Shown here: one piece after another, positions 18,138 through 28,262 of the stretch
Position numbering within the stretch: position 1 is the first letter of the stretch
Layout: the number at the start of each line of letters is the position of its first letter
NCBI GenBank assembly: GCA_049840935.1
Contig: JASGJA010000028.1
Span: 1-64,000, forward strand
Source of the DNA: Mesorhizobium_G sp049840935
GTDB taxonomy: Bacteria > Pseudomonadota > Alphaproteobacteria > Rhizobiales > Rhizobiaceae
Direction of reading: 5' to 3'
Length of the DNA: 64,000 nucleotides
Notes under the pieces: generated by a model
Databases searched by the model: none
Told to the model about the DNA's origin: nothing
Seen by the model: only the letters and a program-made list of their open reading frames with translations
Made by a program: the position numbers and the translations under genes

Positions 18138-18767
18138 ATGTTCGTGACACCGGCTTATGCCCAGGAGGCCCAACCGGCCGAAGGGGAATCGCACGCACCG
18201 GCAGGGGATACCCATGCCGCACCGGCTGACGCTCATGCGGGCGAGACGCATACCGAAACGGGCGCCGAACATGGCAGCGGAGTTTTCCCGCCTTTCGATC
18301 CCAGCAATTACCCGTCACAGCTCCTGTGGCTGGCGATTACTTTCGGCCTTTTCTACCTGTTCCTGAAAAAGGTCATCGTTCCGCGTATTGGTGGGATTCT
18401 TGAAGTGCGGCATGACCGCATTGCACAGGATCTCGATCAGGCGGCGCGCATGAAGGAAGATGCGGACGCAGCGGTCGCCGCCTACGAGCAGGAATTGGCG
18501 GAGGCGAGAGCCAACGCCAACGCGATCGGCCAGTCCGCCCGTGATTCAGCCAAGGCTGATGCCGAGGCCGAGCGCAAAAAGGTCGAGGCCGAGCTTGATG
18601 GCAAAATGGCCGAAGCTGAAAAGCGTATCGGTGGTATTAAGTCGAAAGCGATGGCCGAGGTCAGCAATATCGCTGAAGAAACGGCTACAGCCATTGTTCA
18701 GCAACTTACGGGCACGAAGGTGGATAAACCCACCGCCGCTGCTGCCGTCAAAGCTGTGCGCAACTAG
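18138..18767 (+). CDS. atpG: ATP synthase F0 subunit b'
   Basis: A 209-residue peripheral-stalk subunit. Its N-terminal 55 residues are rich in Ala, Glu, His and Pro, then one membrane helix (LLWLAITFGLFYLFLKK), then a long charged coiled coil. Photosynthetic and alphaproteobacterial F0 complexes carry b and b' as a pair; this longer N-terminally extended copy upstream of atpF is b'. It is separated from atpF by nine bases. Confidence 0.92.
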   Translation: MFVTPAYAQEAQPAEGESHAPAGDTHAAPADAHAGETHTETGAEHGSGVFPPFDPSNYPSQLLWLAITFGLFYLFLKKVIVPRIGGILEVRHDRIAQDLDQAARMKEDADAAVAAYEQELAEARANANAIGQSARDSAKADAEAERKKVEAELDGKMAEAEKRIGGIKSKAMAEVSNIAEETATAIVQQLTGTKVDKPTAAAAVKAVRN

Positions 18768-18776
18768 GAGGGACCG

Positions 18777-19255
18777 ATGGACGCCACATTCTGGGCATTG
18801 GTCGCCCTCGTTATTTTCTTCGCAGTAGCGATATATTTCAAAGTGCCCGGCACGCTGGGCTCGGCGCTGGACAAGCGCGCCGCAAAGATTGCTGGCGACC
18901 TCGAAGACGCTCGCAAACTCCGCGAGGAAGCGCAGCAATTGCTGGCCGAGTATCAGCGCAAGCGCAAGGAAGCTGAAAGCGAGGCAGCAAGCATCATCGA
19001 GGCAGCGAAGAACGAAGCGAGCCAGCTCGTTACGGAAGCACGCCAGAAGACGGAAGAATTTGTCACGCGTCGCAGTGCGATGGCCGAGCAGAAAATCGCT
19101 CAGGCCGAGCGTGAAGCTGTCAACGAAGTTCGCTCCACTGCAGTTGATATTGCGACCGAAGCCGCGCGCAAGTTGATCGAGCTTAAGGTGGACGCGAAGG
19201 CTGGCGCAGATCTTTTCAAGCGTCGCTGAACGATCTCAAGGCAAAGCTCAACTGA
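18777..19255 (+). CDS. atpF: ATP synthase F0 subunit b, frameshift near the C-terminus
   Basis: The second peripheral-stalk subunit: one N-terminal membrane helix (FWALVALVIFFAVAIYF) and a long coiled coil. As written it stops at 19229 after ADLFKRR. Restoring one T near 19223 (cgtcgctg to cgttcgctg) gives ADLFKRSLNDLKAKLN and a stop at 19255, the usual family ending, so I extend the gene to there. A gene ending at 19229 with 150 residues is the literal reading. Last gene of the F0 operon; a terminator follows. Confidence 0.88.
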
Positions 19256-19283
19256 TAATTTCAGAAATCTCAACTGATAATTT
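19247..19283 (+). repeat. 15-base direct repeat at the end of atpF
   Basis: The sequence ctcaactgataattt occurs at 19247-19261 and again, identical, at 19269-19283. The first copy includes the proposed atpF stop codon. This looks like a small local duplication. Confidence 0.8.
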
Positions 19284-19285
19284 AA

Positions 19286-19315
19286 AGGCCGTCCAGTTAT
19301 CAGGCGGCCTGTTTT
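19286..19315 (+). terminator. terminator of the ATP synthase F0 operon
   Basis: A 6-base-pair stem (aggccg / cggcct) with a 13-base loop is followed by gtttt, placed 31 bases after the proposed atpF stop. It lies between convergent genes. Confidence 0.6.
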
Positions 19316-19345
19316 CATTCGCGCGTATATCAGTTGGGGGCGTAC

Positions 19346-19691
19346 TTAGCCTATCGCCTGTCTCATATGCATCTTGCTTGAAGCCGAAAAGCAGCGTCTT
19401 GCCGGTATCCAGCACTGGGCGCTTGATGAGATTTGTCTCCGCCAAAATCATTGCGCGCGCCTTGCCTGCATCGAGATGCGCTTTCTCGCTGTCGGGCAGT
19501 TCCTTGAATGTCGTGCTGTTCTTGTTCAGCACCGCCTCCCAGCCTGTCCGTGCGAACCAGTCATCAACGACCTTGGGCTCAAGTTTCTCAACGCGATAGT
19601 CGAAATATCGGTAGGGCACGCCGCGATCATCCAGCCATTTGCGCGCCTTTTTCACTGTGTCGCAGGATTTAAAACCGTAAAGCGTCGTCAT
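19346..19691 (-). CDS. ArsC/Spx family protein (YffB-like), probably with a C-terminal frameshift
   Basis: A thioredoxin-fold protein of the arsenate reductase/YffB type: MTTLYGFKSCDTVKKARKWLD with one active cysteine, then LIKRPVLDTGKTLLFGF with the conserved RPV. The ATG at 19691 matches family starts. Read literally, the frame runs on to 19248 through the atp terminator, giving an unnatural tail. Dropping one base near 19361 gives KQDAYEQAIG and a stop at 19346, about 114 residues as in relatives. True arsenate reductase activity is doubtful, since no arsenic genes are nearby and YffB-like members have other roles. Confidence 0.78.
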
Positions 19692-19843
19692 AAATGCTCC
19701 CCGTTTAGACCACTGCTCTTCTAGCATATTCAAAGATTGGCGCGCGGCGTCCCTGCCATTTTCCCGGAAATTTCGTTCAATCTTGCGGTTCTATGGAAAG
19801 GTCGCCTAGAGAGTGAGCATCGGTTTGCGCAAGGCTGCAGAAT

Positions 19844-21490
19844 AATGGCTGAAAAATACGATGTTGTGGTGGTTGGGCGCAGGGCACAATGGCCTCGTCT
19901 GTGCTTATTATCTCGCCGCCGCCGGGCTATGCGTCAAAGTCATCGAGCGTCGCAGCGTGGTCGGCGGCGCTGCCGTAACGGAGGAGTTCCATCCGGGCTT
20001 TCGCAACTCGGTCGCGTCCTACACGGTCAGCCTCCTCAACCCCAAAATCATCCGCGATCTGAACCTGTCTGCGCACGGCTTGAAGATTGTCGAGCGGCGG
20101 CTTGGGAATTTCCTGCCCCTGCCGGATGGCAATTATCTAAAGGCCGGCGAGGGCGTGACACGCGGCGAAATAGCTCGTTTCAGCGTGGGTGATGCCGCGC
20201 GTTATGACGCCTATAGTGCTGAGATCGATGCGATTGCCGATGTTTTGCGTGATCTTGTGCTCCAGCAACCGCCTAACATGGTCAGCGGCGGCTGGCGCGA
20301 AACCATTGCTGAGGCTTGGCGCGCGCTTTCGAGCGGCAATCGCTTGCGTCGCCTCTCGCCCGAACGTCGCCGCGCCTTGCTGGACCTGTTCACCAAATCC
20401 GCAGCGGATTATCTGGACGGCTGGTTCGAGACAGATTGCGTGAAGGCGCTATTTGGGTTCGATTCCATCGTCGGCAATTTCGCCAGCCCCTACACGCCGA
20501 ACACGGCCTACGTGCTTTTGCATCATGTATTCGGCGAGGTTAACGGGAAGAAGGGCGCATGGGGTCACGCGATCGGCGGAATGGGGGCCATAACGCAAGC
20601 TATGGCAAGTGCCTGCCGTGCGCGCGGTGTCGACATCGAAACTGATGCGCCTGCGCGCGAAATCATCATCGAAAAGGGCAGTGCGGCGGGCGTTGTTCTC
20701 GAAGATGGTCGCGCCATTCGTGCCAACGCGGTGGTCAGCAATCTGAACCCTCGTCTGCTGTTCGAGCGGCTGGTTCCGGCTGACGCTTTGCCCGCTGAAT
20801 TTCTGGATCGGATGCGGCGCTGGAAATGCGGCTCCGGCACGTTCCGCATGAATGTTGCGCTGTCCGAACTGCCGAACTTTTCCTGCTTGCCGGGTCGCGA
20901 GCTTGCAGATCATCACACCTCTGGCATCGTTATTGCTCCCTCGCTTGCCTACATGGACCGCGCCTATCATGACGCTCGCCAGCACGGTTGGAGCCGTGAG
21001 CCCATCGTGGAGATGCTCATTCCGTCGACGCTGGACGACAGCCTTGCCCCGAAAGGCGCACACGTCGCCAGCCTGTTCTGCCAGCATGTGCAGCCGGAGC
21101 TTTCAGACGGTCGCTCATGGGATGATCATCGCGACGAAGTTGCCGATCTGATGATCGCAACGGTTGATCGCTATGCGCCGGGCTTCAAGGCTAGTGTCGT
21201 CGGACGCCAGATCATGAGCCCTCTTGATCTTGAACGAACTTTTGGCCTAGTCGGCGGCGATATTTTCCACGGCGCGCTCAGCCTCGATCAGTTGTTTAGC
21301 GCGCGGCCCATGCTTGGCTATGCTGATTACCGCTCGCCTTTGAAGGGCCTGTATCTTTGCGGATCGGGCACGCATCCCGGCGGCGGGGTCACGGGCGCGC
21401 CGGGCCACAATGCCGCCCGCACGATGATAGCTGACCGTCGCGCGATCATCGCACGCCTGAAACGCGACTGGCCCAGCCATCAACGCGTGA
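19844..21490 (+). pseudogene. phytoene-desaturase-like FAD oxidoreductase, frameshifted
   Basis: An FAD-dependent oxidoreductase of the phytoene dehydrogenase/PYROXD2-like group. It begins MAEKYDVVVVG; the dinucleotide motif is split by an extra G in 19875-19877. Removing it gives VVVVGAGHNGLVCAYYLAAAG, followed by VVGGAAVTEEFHPGF. The C-terminal FAD motif is YLCGSGTHPGGGVTGAPGHNAA. Read literally, the downstream frame runs without a stop into the peptidase gene. An extra A in 21460-21462 would account for this and place a TGA at 21488-21490. The substrate is unknown, and no carotenoid genes are nearby. Confidence 0.75.
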
Positions 21491-21543
21491 CAAGCGGGTG
21501 CGTGCTGCATTATGTGTGCGGCCCGAAGAATGAAAGGTTTGCC

Positions 21544-22792
21544 ATGTCTGCTTCAAGCAAAGCCCTCGTTGATCCCGAAAAGCTCGACCGCCTTGCGCAG
21601 GTCGCTGTTTCGGTCGGCCTCGGTCTTCAGCAGGGGCAAGACCTCGTCATGACAGCACCCATCGTGGCCGCACCACTCGCGCGCCGTATTGCGGAACACG
21701 CTTACAAGGCAGGCGCGGGCATCGTGACCACGCTATTCTCGGATGAGGAACTCACGCTCGCCCGCTATCGTTACGCGCCGGATTTCAGTTTCGACCGCGC
21801 TACTGGCTGGCTCTATGATGGCATTGCCAAGGCGTTCAGCGAAAATGCGGCGCGTCTGGCCATCTATGCTGAAGATCCCATGCTGCTGGCGAATGAAGAC
21901 CCGGACAAGGTTGGCCGCGCCAACAAGGCAAACTCAATTGCCTATACCCCCGTTCGCGAAAAGATCACCGGCTTTGATATCAACTGGACGATCCTTTCCT
22001 ACCCGAACCCGACATGGGCAAAGAAAATCTTCCCGAACGACGACGAGGATACGGCAGTCAGCAAAGTTGGCCGATGCGATTTTCGCCGCCACGCGTGTCG
22101 ATCAGGCTGATCCCGTCGCGGCATGGAAAGCCCACAACGCGAATCTGCATCGCAAGACGGCGCAGTTGAATGGCCAGCGCTTTCATGCGCTGCATTTCAA
22201 GGGGCCGGGAACGGACCTGACGGTCGGCCTCGCAGACGGCCATGAGTGGAAGGGCGGCGCATCGCTCGCGAAGAACGGCGCGACCTGCAATCCCAATCTG
22301 CCCAGCGAAGAGGTGTTCACGACGCCGCACGCCATGCGCGTGGATGGTTATGTCCGATCCACCAAGCCGCTGTCGCATCAAGGCACGTTGATTGACGGAA
22401 TTGAAATGCGGTTCGAAGCGGGGAAAATCATTGAAGCCCGCGCCACACGCGGCGAGCAGGTGCTTCTCAAGGTGCTCGATACAGATGAGGGCTCGCGGCG
22501 GCTGGGTGAGGTCGCTCTGGTGCCGCATTCGTCTCCGATCTCGAAGAGCGGCTTGCTATTCTACAATACGCTTTATGATGAAAACGCCGCCTGCCACATC
22601 GCGCTCGGCCAGTGCTATTCGGATTGCTTCATTGATGGCGCGAAGCTGACGGCGGAAGAAATCGCCGCGCGCGGTGGCAATCGGAGCTTTATCCATATCG
22701 ACTGGATGATTGGCTCCGGTGAAATCGATGTTGACGGGCTCGACGCCAACGGCAACCGCACGCCGGTTATGCGCAAGGGTGAGTGGGCGTAA
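21544..22792 (+). pseudogene. M29-family aminopeptidase, frameshifted by one extra base
   Basis: A metallo-aminopeptidase of the AmpS/PepS/aminopeptidase T family (M29). The ATG at 21544 follows gaaagg with good spacing. The N-terminal domain runs through TWAKKIFPNDDEDTAVSK, where an extra A in 22063-22065 shifts the frame; it continues with LADAIFAATRVDQADP. Metal-ligand segments are visible: GEVALVP, FYNTLYDENAACHIALGQ and FIHIDWMIGS. Without the shift the product has 415 residues, normal for the family. It is the second gene after the FAD oxidoreductase. Confidence 0.85.
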
Positions 22793-22821
22793 ATCGTTTA
22801 CGATCTAGGCGCGGGCTGCGG

Positions 22822-24811
22822 TCAGTCCGCGATTGGCAGGATCAGCTGCTGGCCGGGGGTTAGCCGCCCTGGATTGCGCAGTTGAGGGTTGAGGTTGAGA
22901 ATCTCACGATAGCGCTCGCCATTGCCCAGCTTGTCTACTGCAATTGACCAGAGCGACTGGCCGGGCTGCACGACATATTGCGCGCTGGTTGCAGGCACTG
23001 TTGGCTGTGCCGCGGGCGCTTCCGTTTTCTTGTCGGGCGCGGGTGCTGGCTGGCTCAACCGGCTTTGGCGCATCTTTGGCATTTGCGGCGGCCTTGTTTT
23101 CGACTGGGGGCAAGCCCTCGCGCAGTTTCTTTTCCACTGACGCAAGCACATCCGGTTCCGGCTTCATATCGCGAGAATGACGCCACTGGAACGTGGCCTC
23201 AAGCTGCCGACCGGCGCGCCAATAGGCATCTCCCAAATGATCGTTCAACACCGGATCTTCCGGCTTGAGCGAAACGGCACGCTCAAGCTCGTTGACAGCC
23301 TCCTCATAGCGGCCAAGCTTGTAATAGGCCCAGCCCAGTGAATCCACGATGTAGCCATCGCTGGGGCGCAGATCGACAGCCTTGCGGATAAGGTTCAACC
23401 CTTCCTCAAGGTTGATGTCCATGTCGATCCAGGAATAGCCCAGATAATTCAAGACCTGCGGCTGGTTTGGATACAGTTCCAATGCCTTGCGGAAATTAGG
23501 CTCGGCCTTCGGCCACTCCTTCACGCGCTCATAGGCGATGCCACGCTGATAGAAAACGCTCCAATCGTCGCGCGTCGGGTTTTTCAGATGCTCCACGGCC
23601 TGATCGTAGAGGGTGGCTGCATCGCGGAAATTTTCCTTGGAAGCATAAACGCTGCCGAGCGCAAGATAAGTGCGCATGTCGTTCGGATCATCAGCGAGAA
23701 TCTTCTTCAGGTGTGCGACGGCCTCATCCTGCTTGTCCAGATCGGCGAGATTCAGCGCGAGCTGTGTCTCCGCCAGCTTCTTGAACGGAGAACTTGCAGG
23801 GACGCGATCATAAAGATCAATTGCTGCCTGTGGGTCCTCCTTCTGCTCTGCACCTTCGGCGAGTTGCATGAGAATCAGATCGTTATCGGGCGACAACGCC
23901 AGCGCATAATGAAGGTAGAGGCGAACAAGTGGTTCGCCACCATCCCGCTCCAGTGCGGTGCCGATGTTAAGCAGAGCTTCCGATATGCCCGCTGCTGCGG
24001 TTGGCGCCAGCGGCTTGATTTCCTTGCCTTCCTTGATCTGTGTGCGCAGCGCCTCAATCGGCAAGCGACCCGGTGCAAATTCGTCCGCCTTATCGAGCGC
24101 GGCCAGCGCATCATCCTTGCGGCCTTCGCGTGCCAGAAAACCCGCATAGGCTTCCGCGGCGCGTAAATAGGTTCCCGGCGCAATCGGTCCCTGCTCAACA
24201 TTGTCCAGCGTCAGACCGAATGTTTCGTCGGCCTGGGCCTTCATGCCTGCTGCTTCCTCGATCAGCGCCTGATGATAGGTGGTGAAAAGCGCGTACCAAT
24301 CCGGGCCTTGCAACTTTTCCAGATAGCTCACCGCACCTTTTGCATCGCCGGCGCCATATTTCGCCCAAGCCGTCACCAGCCCGGCGATAAGCGCATCAAC
24401 GTCCGACTGGAGCGCGAGCTTCATCATGTTCTGCGCGCCGGTGAAATCCTTTTTACGGATGTCTTCGACAGCCAGCGCGAGGCGGGAAAAACGTTCCGCC
24501 TCCGGCACTGTCTTGAGCGCGTTCGCATAAGGCAGCGCTTCGTCGAAACGTCCTGTGGAGATCAGCGCGAGCAGCAGGTTCTGCTTGATTTCGGCATCAT
24601 CCGGCTGAAACGACAACGCGCGCTTGTAATAGGCAATGGCATCGTCCAGATCGTCATCGGACTCCGCTACCCGTGCGGCAAGATACGAGCCGGAAAAGGA
24701 TCGCACCTCGACCGGCGGCTCGGATTGTTTTGCAAAAGCGGGCGCACCCGCCGGCACGAATGCCGCAATTGCCGCCAGGCCAAGCAGCCAGCTGGCTCGT
24801 TTCTGCTGCAT
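22822..24811 (-). pseudogene. secreted TPR protein with C-terminal LysM domain, frameshifted
   Basis: A periplasmic or outer-membrane-associated repeat protein. A signal peptide (MQQKRASWLLGLAAIAAFVPAG...) is followed by about fourteen TPR-like units over some 550 residues (for example LNYLGYSWIDMDINLEEGLN and VDSLGWAYYKLGRYEEAV). A Pro/Ala/Lys-rich linker follows. The frame shifts by +1 in that linker near 23045-23055 (EPA joins to PAPDKKTEAP), after which a LysM domain (YVVQPGQSLWSIAVDKLGNG) reaches the stop at 22822. LysM binds peptidoglycan, so the protein is probably a wall-anchored scaffold. Function is not assigned. Confidence 0.75.
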
Positions 24812-24913
24812 CGTCGTCCTTTCAACAAAGGCCGGAAACGCCCATCCGGCCGGAATCGCGCAGGCGATATTTCAGGAAAGCATGGCCTTTTTGCGAAGCA
24901 ACTTCAATCCGGC

Positions 24914-25927
24914 TCAATTTATCCGGCGAATACAAAAATCTATGACATCGATCAGCGCCGATTTTTGCGGTGTGTTCGGCAGTGGGGCCAGCGCATCGCG
25001 GGCGATTTCGCCGAAATGGCGTGCACGCGAAATTGTATCCGCCACCGCACCGTGACGGGTCATAAGATTAATCGCGCGCTCAAGTGCTGCGTCGTCGTTT
25101 GCACCTTTTTCAATGGCGCCTTTCCAGAATTCACGCTCCTCCGGCGTGCCACGCCGATAGCTGAGAATGACGGGAAGAGTGATCTTGCCCTCTCGGAAAT
25201 CGTCGCCAACGTTTTTGCCCATGTCGACGCTCGACCCGCCATAATCCAGCGCATCATCGATAAGCTGGAAGGCAAGGCCGAGATTAATGCCGTAAGAACG
25301 CAAGGCGGCGCGGTCCGCGCGCGCGGCGTTTGCGATTACAGGGCCGACTTCGGCAGCAGCAGAGAACAGTGCTGCGGTCTTCGCCTTGATGACCGCAAAA
25401 TGCTCGTCTTCGGTGGTTTCGAGATTGTTGGCTGCGGCAAGCTGCATGACCTCGCCCTCCGCGATGATCGCGGCAGCGGAAGAAAGAATGTCGAGCGCTT
25501 CCAGCGAGCCGACCTCAACCATCATGCGGAAAGCCTGCCCAAGCAGGAAATCGCCAACCAGAACGCTGGCCTGATTGCCCCAGATCATACGCGCAGTCTT
25601 CTTGCCGCGCCGCAAATCGCTTTCGTCAACCACATCGTCGTGCAGCAGGGTTGCCGTGTGCATAAATTCCACGCTGGTGGCGAGCTTGACGTGACCGTCA
25701 CCTTCGTAACCAAACATCGTTGCAGCGGCGAGGGTGATCATGGGGCGCAGTCGCTTGCCGCCTGACGAGATCAGGTGGTTCGCAACCTCCGGGATCATTT
25801 CCACATCTGAGCCGGCTTTCGACAAAATAAGCTCGTTGACCCGGCCCATATCGGCCTTGGTCAGATCGATCAAAGGCTTGATCGTCGCTTCGCGCTTGCC
25901 GCTATCCAGATTGACGACAACACCCAC
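24914..25927 (-). CDS. ispB: polyprenyl diphosphate synthase for ubiquinone side chains
   Basis: A 337-residue trans-prenyltransferase. The first aspartate-rich motif is LLHDDVVDESDLRRGK and the second FQLIDDALDYGG; GGKRLRPMITLAA binds the isopentenyl diphosphate. Its length and sequence fit the octaprenyl/decaprenyl synthases that make the ubiquinone tail. UbiA, which attaches the tail, is encoded elsewhere in the window. It is divergently placed relative to the DUF2007 gene. Confidence 0.92.
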   Translation of the reverse strand: MGVVVNLDSGKREATIKPLIDLTKADMGRVNELILSKAGSDVEMIPEVANHLISSGGKRLRPMITLAAATMFGYEGDGHVKLATSVEFMHTATLLHDDVVDESDLRRGKKTARMIWGNQASVLVGDFLLGQAFRMMVEVGSLEALDILSSAAAIIAEGEVMQLAAANNLETTEDEHFAVIKAKTAALFSAAAEVGPVIANAARADRAALRSYGINLGLAFQLIDDALDYGGSSVDMGKNVGDDFREGKITLPVILSYRRGTPEEREFWKGAIEKGANDDAALERAINLMTRHGAVADTISRARHFGEIARDALAPLPNTPQKSALIDVIDFCIRRIN

Positions 25928-26041
25928 TGGCTATTCTCCACGCTGCCTTGCGGCAATTTATGACCTGTGCGTGCGCCATTACAGGCGGCGAATTGGCGCG
26001 GCACTGTTTACAGCCATGCCACGAGGTGCCAATTGTTTGCA

Positions 26042-26266
26042 ATGATTGAACTCATCAGAACAAACGATGCCGTGGTTCTTTCCTTCGTGCAGTCACTTTT
26101 GAAAGACGCGGGAATAGAATGTTTGCTGGCAGACCAAAATATGAGCGTGCTGGACGGCTCAATCGGCGTACTCCCGCGCCGCATCATGGTGCCGGAGGAA
26201 GACGCTGACGAAGCGCGAAAGATTCTTTCCGACGCCGGAATCGGAAATGAAATCCGCGAAGGCTGA
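26042..26266 (+). CDS. DUF2007 family protein
   Basis: A 74-residue protein with the DUF2007 pattern: MIELIRTNDAVVLSFVQSLLKDAGIECLL, then PRRIMVPEEDADEARKIL. The fold is ferredoxin-like and it is sometimes called a putative signal-transducing protein; no activity is established. Its last 20 bases overlap the start of the methyltransferase gene, an arrangement common in Rhizobiales. Confidence 0.85.
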   Translation: MIELIRTNDAVVLSFVQSLLKDAGIECLLADQNMSVLDGSIGVLPRRIMVPEEDADEARKILSDAGIGNEIREG

Positions 26267-27050
26267 TTCCCATCAGGTAGAATTGCTGAATTATTCCCGC
26301 GATGCGTTCCATCGCGGGCGGTTCTGGCTCGTACAGCCCACACAATCTGGCCATCGTGCCGGAATGGACGCCATGATGCTGGCGGCGGCAGTTCCTACCC
26401 TTTTCAATGGAAGACTGGCGGATTTCGGCGCTGGTGCAGGCGCGGCAGGGTTGGCGGTCGCATCACGCGTTCGAGGTGCACAAGTCGTACTGGTCGAAAA
26501 TGCACCGGAAATGCTGGACTGTGCAGAGCGCACGCTTGCCGACGAAGGCAATGCGGAACTTGCCGGGCGCGTTTCCGTTCTCGATGGCGATGTTTCCTTG
26601 ACCGGAGCCGCACGCAATGCGGCGGGGCTGGAGGACAACAGTTTCGACCATGTTGTGATGAATCCGCCATTCAATGCGGCTAACGATCGGGCGACACCAG
26701 ACACACTCAAGCGCGCGGCGCATGTTGGCCATGACGGGTTGCTTGAAAGCTGGATCCGAAGCGCGGCGGCTGTGGTGCGCCCAAGAGGCGGAATAGCCAT
26801 TATCGTGCGGCCGGAAGCGCTGCCCGACCTGCTTTCCGCGATAAGCGGGCGATTTGGTGGTGCGGAGATCATGCCTATCCATCCGCGCGATGATAAAGCA
26901 GCCATTCGCATCATTGTGCGGGCGGTGCGTGGGTCGCGCGCAGCGTTGAAGCTTTGCCCGCCGCTGTTCTTGCATGAGCATGGCTCGGACCGCTTTTGCG
27001 CGAAGGCCGATGCAATCAACAACGGGCTGGCGTCACTTTTCGGCGATTGA
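26247..27050 (+). CDS. TrmN6-like tRNA1(Val) adenine-N6 methyltransferase
   Basis: A 267-residue SAM-dependent methyltransferase. FGAGAGAAGLAVA (about 52-64) is the SAM-binding glycine motif and VMNPPFNAAND the NPPF catalytic motif of N6-adenine methyltransferases. QPTQSGHRAGMDAMMLAA near the N-terminus is typical of the YfiC/TrmN6 group, which modifies A37 of tRNA1(Val). Assigning this exact target is by family. Overlaps the DUF2007 gene by 20 bases. Confidence 0.85.
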   Translation: MKSAKADSHQVELLNYSRDAFHRGRFWLVQPTQSGHRAGMDAMMLAAAVPTLFNGRLADFGAGAGAAGLAVASRVRGAQVVLVENAPEMLDCAERTLADEGNAELAGRVSVLDGDVSLTGAARNAAGLEDNSFDHVVMNPPFNAANDRATPDTLKRAAHVGHDGLLESWIRSAAAVVRPRGGIAIIVRPEALPDLLSAISGRFGGAEIMPIHPRDDKAAIRIIVRAVRGSRAALKLCPPLFLHEHGSDRFCAKADAINNGLASLFGD

Positions 27051-27106
27051 CGGGATTGCACGGGCGCTTCCAGCGCCTACATCAGCAGGAAATTACGGAG
27101 ATCAGA

Positions 27107-27975
27107 GTGGGAATCAAACAAGCCCTTTCACGCTTTCTGCCCAAATCCATGCGGTCAAATGCCGTCACGATCCCCGTGGTGCGGCTGCAAGGCATGATCG
27201 CTTCCGGCGGAAGCTCCCTGCGACCGGCGCTTTCGCTGGCGTCGACAGCCGGGTCTGATCGAAAAGGCGTTTGCGATGAAGGACGCGCCCGGCCGTCGCG
27301 TTTTCAATCAACTCGCCGGGTGGCTCGCCTGTGCAGTCACGGCTGATCTACAAACGCATTCGCGACCTCGCACGCGAGAAGAACAAACACGTTTACGTGT
27401 TCGTGGAAGATGTGGCTGCGTCGGGCGGCTATATGATCGCGCTGGCGGGTGATGAGATCGTCGCCGATCCGTCGTCAATCGTGGGCTCAATTGGCGTCGT
27501 TTCTGCCGGGTTCGGCTTTACCGAACTCATCAAGAAGATCGGTGTCGAGCGGCGCGTGCATACCGCTGGCAAGAACAAGGCTGTGCTCGATCCTTTCCGC
27601 CCCGAGCGCAAGGAGGACGTGGAACGGTTGAAAGAGCTGCAGCTCGAAGTGCACGACACCTTTATCGACATGGTGAAGGAGCGGCGTGGGGCGAAGCTGA
27701 AGGACGATGGAGACCTTTTCACTGGACTATTCTGGAGCGGCAAAAAGGGACTGGAACTCGGCTTGGTCGACTCGCTCGGCGACATGCGCTCGTTCCTCAA
27801 AGCACGCTACGGCGAGAAGACACAATTGAAGCTCATTACGCAGCCGCGCGGTCTGCTAGGTCGCGGATTTGGCCTGTTCGGCTCGCGCAATACGTCTGGA
27901 TTAGCTGGAGAGGCCGTTCACGCTGCGCTGGAGGCGGCAGAAGAACGTGCAATTTGGGGCAGGTTCGGCCTTTGA
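27107..27975 (+). pseudogene. S49 family serine peptidase (SppA/SohB-like), two one-base insertions
   Basis: A signal-peptide-peptidase-type protease. It starts at GTG 27107 (MGIKQALSRFLPKSMR) after a cggag ribosome site. Extra bases at GGG 27251-27253 and CCC 27288-27290 break the frame. Removing both gives ASTAGLIEKAFAMKDAPAVAFSINSPGGSPVQSRLIYKRI as a continuous family sequence. The downstream half is intact, with nucleophile Ser in DVAASGGYMIALAGD and Lys in HTAGKNKAVLDPF. The repaired product is about 288 residues, without a clear membrane anchor. Two independent insertions 37 bases apart, both in triplet runs, suggest sequence error. Confidence 0.85.
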
Positions 27976-28067
27976 AATGTTTGTGAATGGCTTTACACTG
28001 ACTTTGCCATAAAAAAGTCATGTGCGCCTTGAGGCTGAGCGGTTCAGCCGGGAAAGGAACTTTAGAG

Positions 28068-28253
28068 ATGCCGCAGCTTCTCTTTTTTGCCGTCGTTGGC
28101 ATTGCGGCCTATTATGGATACCGGTCCTTCGTTCGTGAGGCAGAGCGCGTCACGGCAAAGATAAAGCGTGAACGCCAGCAGGCCGCCGACGGCACGCATG
28201 GCACGCTCGTGAAGGATCCGGTGACGGGCGAATATCGTCTGGCAAAGGATTGA
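28068..28253 (+). CDS. small conserved protein with one membrane segment
   Basis: A 61-residue protein: an N-terminal hydrophobic helix (LLFFAVVGIAAYYGYRSF), a basic middle (REAERVTAKIKRERQQ) and a polar end (LVKDPVTGEYRLAKD). ggaaagga lies about ten bases upstream of the ATG. The pattern looks like a conserved small Rhizobiales membrane protein, but I cannot name a function. It ends nine bases before ispE. Confidence 0.65.
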   Translation: MPQLLFFAVVGIAAYYGYRSFVREAERVTAKIKRERQQAADGTHGTLVKDPVTGEYRLAKD

Positions 28254-28262
28254 TCCTAATCC

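Noticed and set aside
19346..19691. Arsenic resistance locus
   Set aside because: The ArsC-like protein stands alone, with no arsR, arsB or acr3 nearby, and its length and motif fit the YffB-like subgroup.
24272..25765. A 497-codon open frame on the plus strand
   Set aside because: It lies opposite the TPR-LysM and polyprenyl synthase genes and spans their boundary; no domain or ribosome site.
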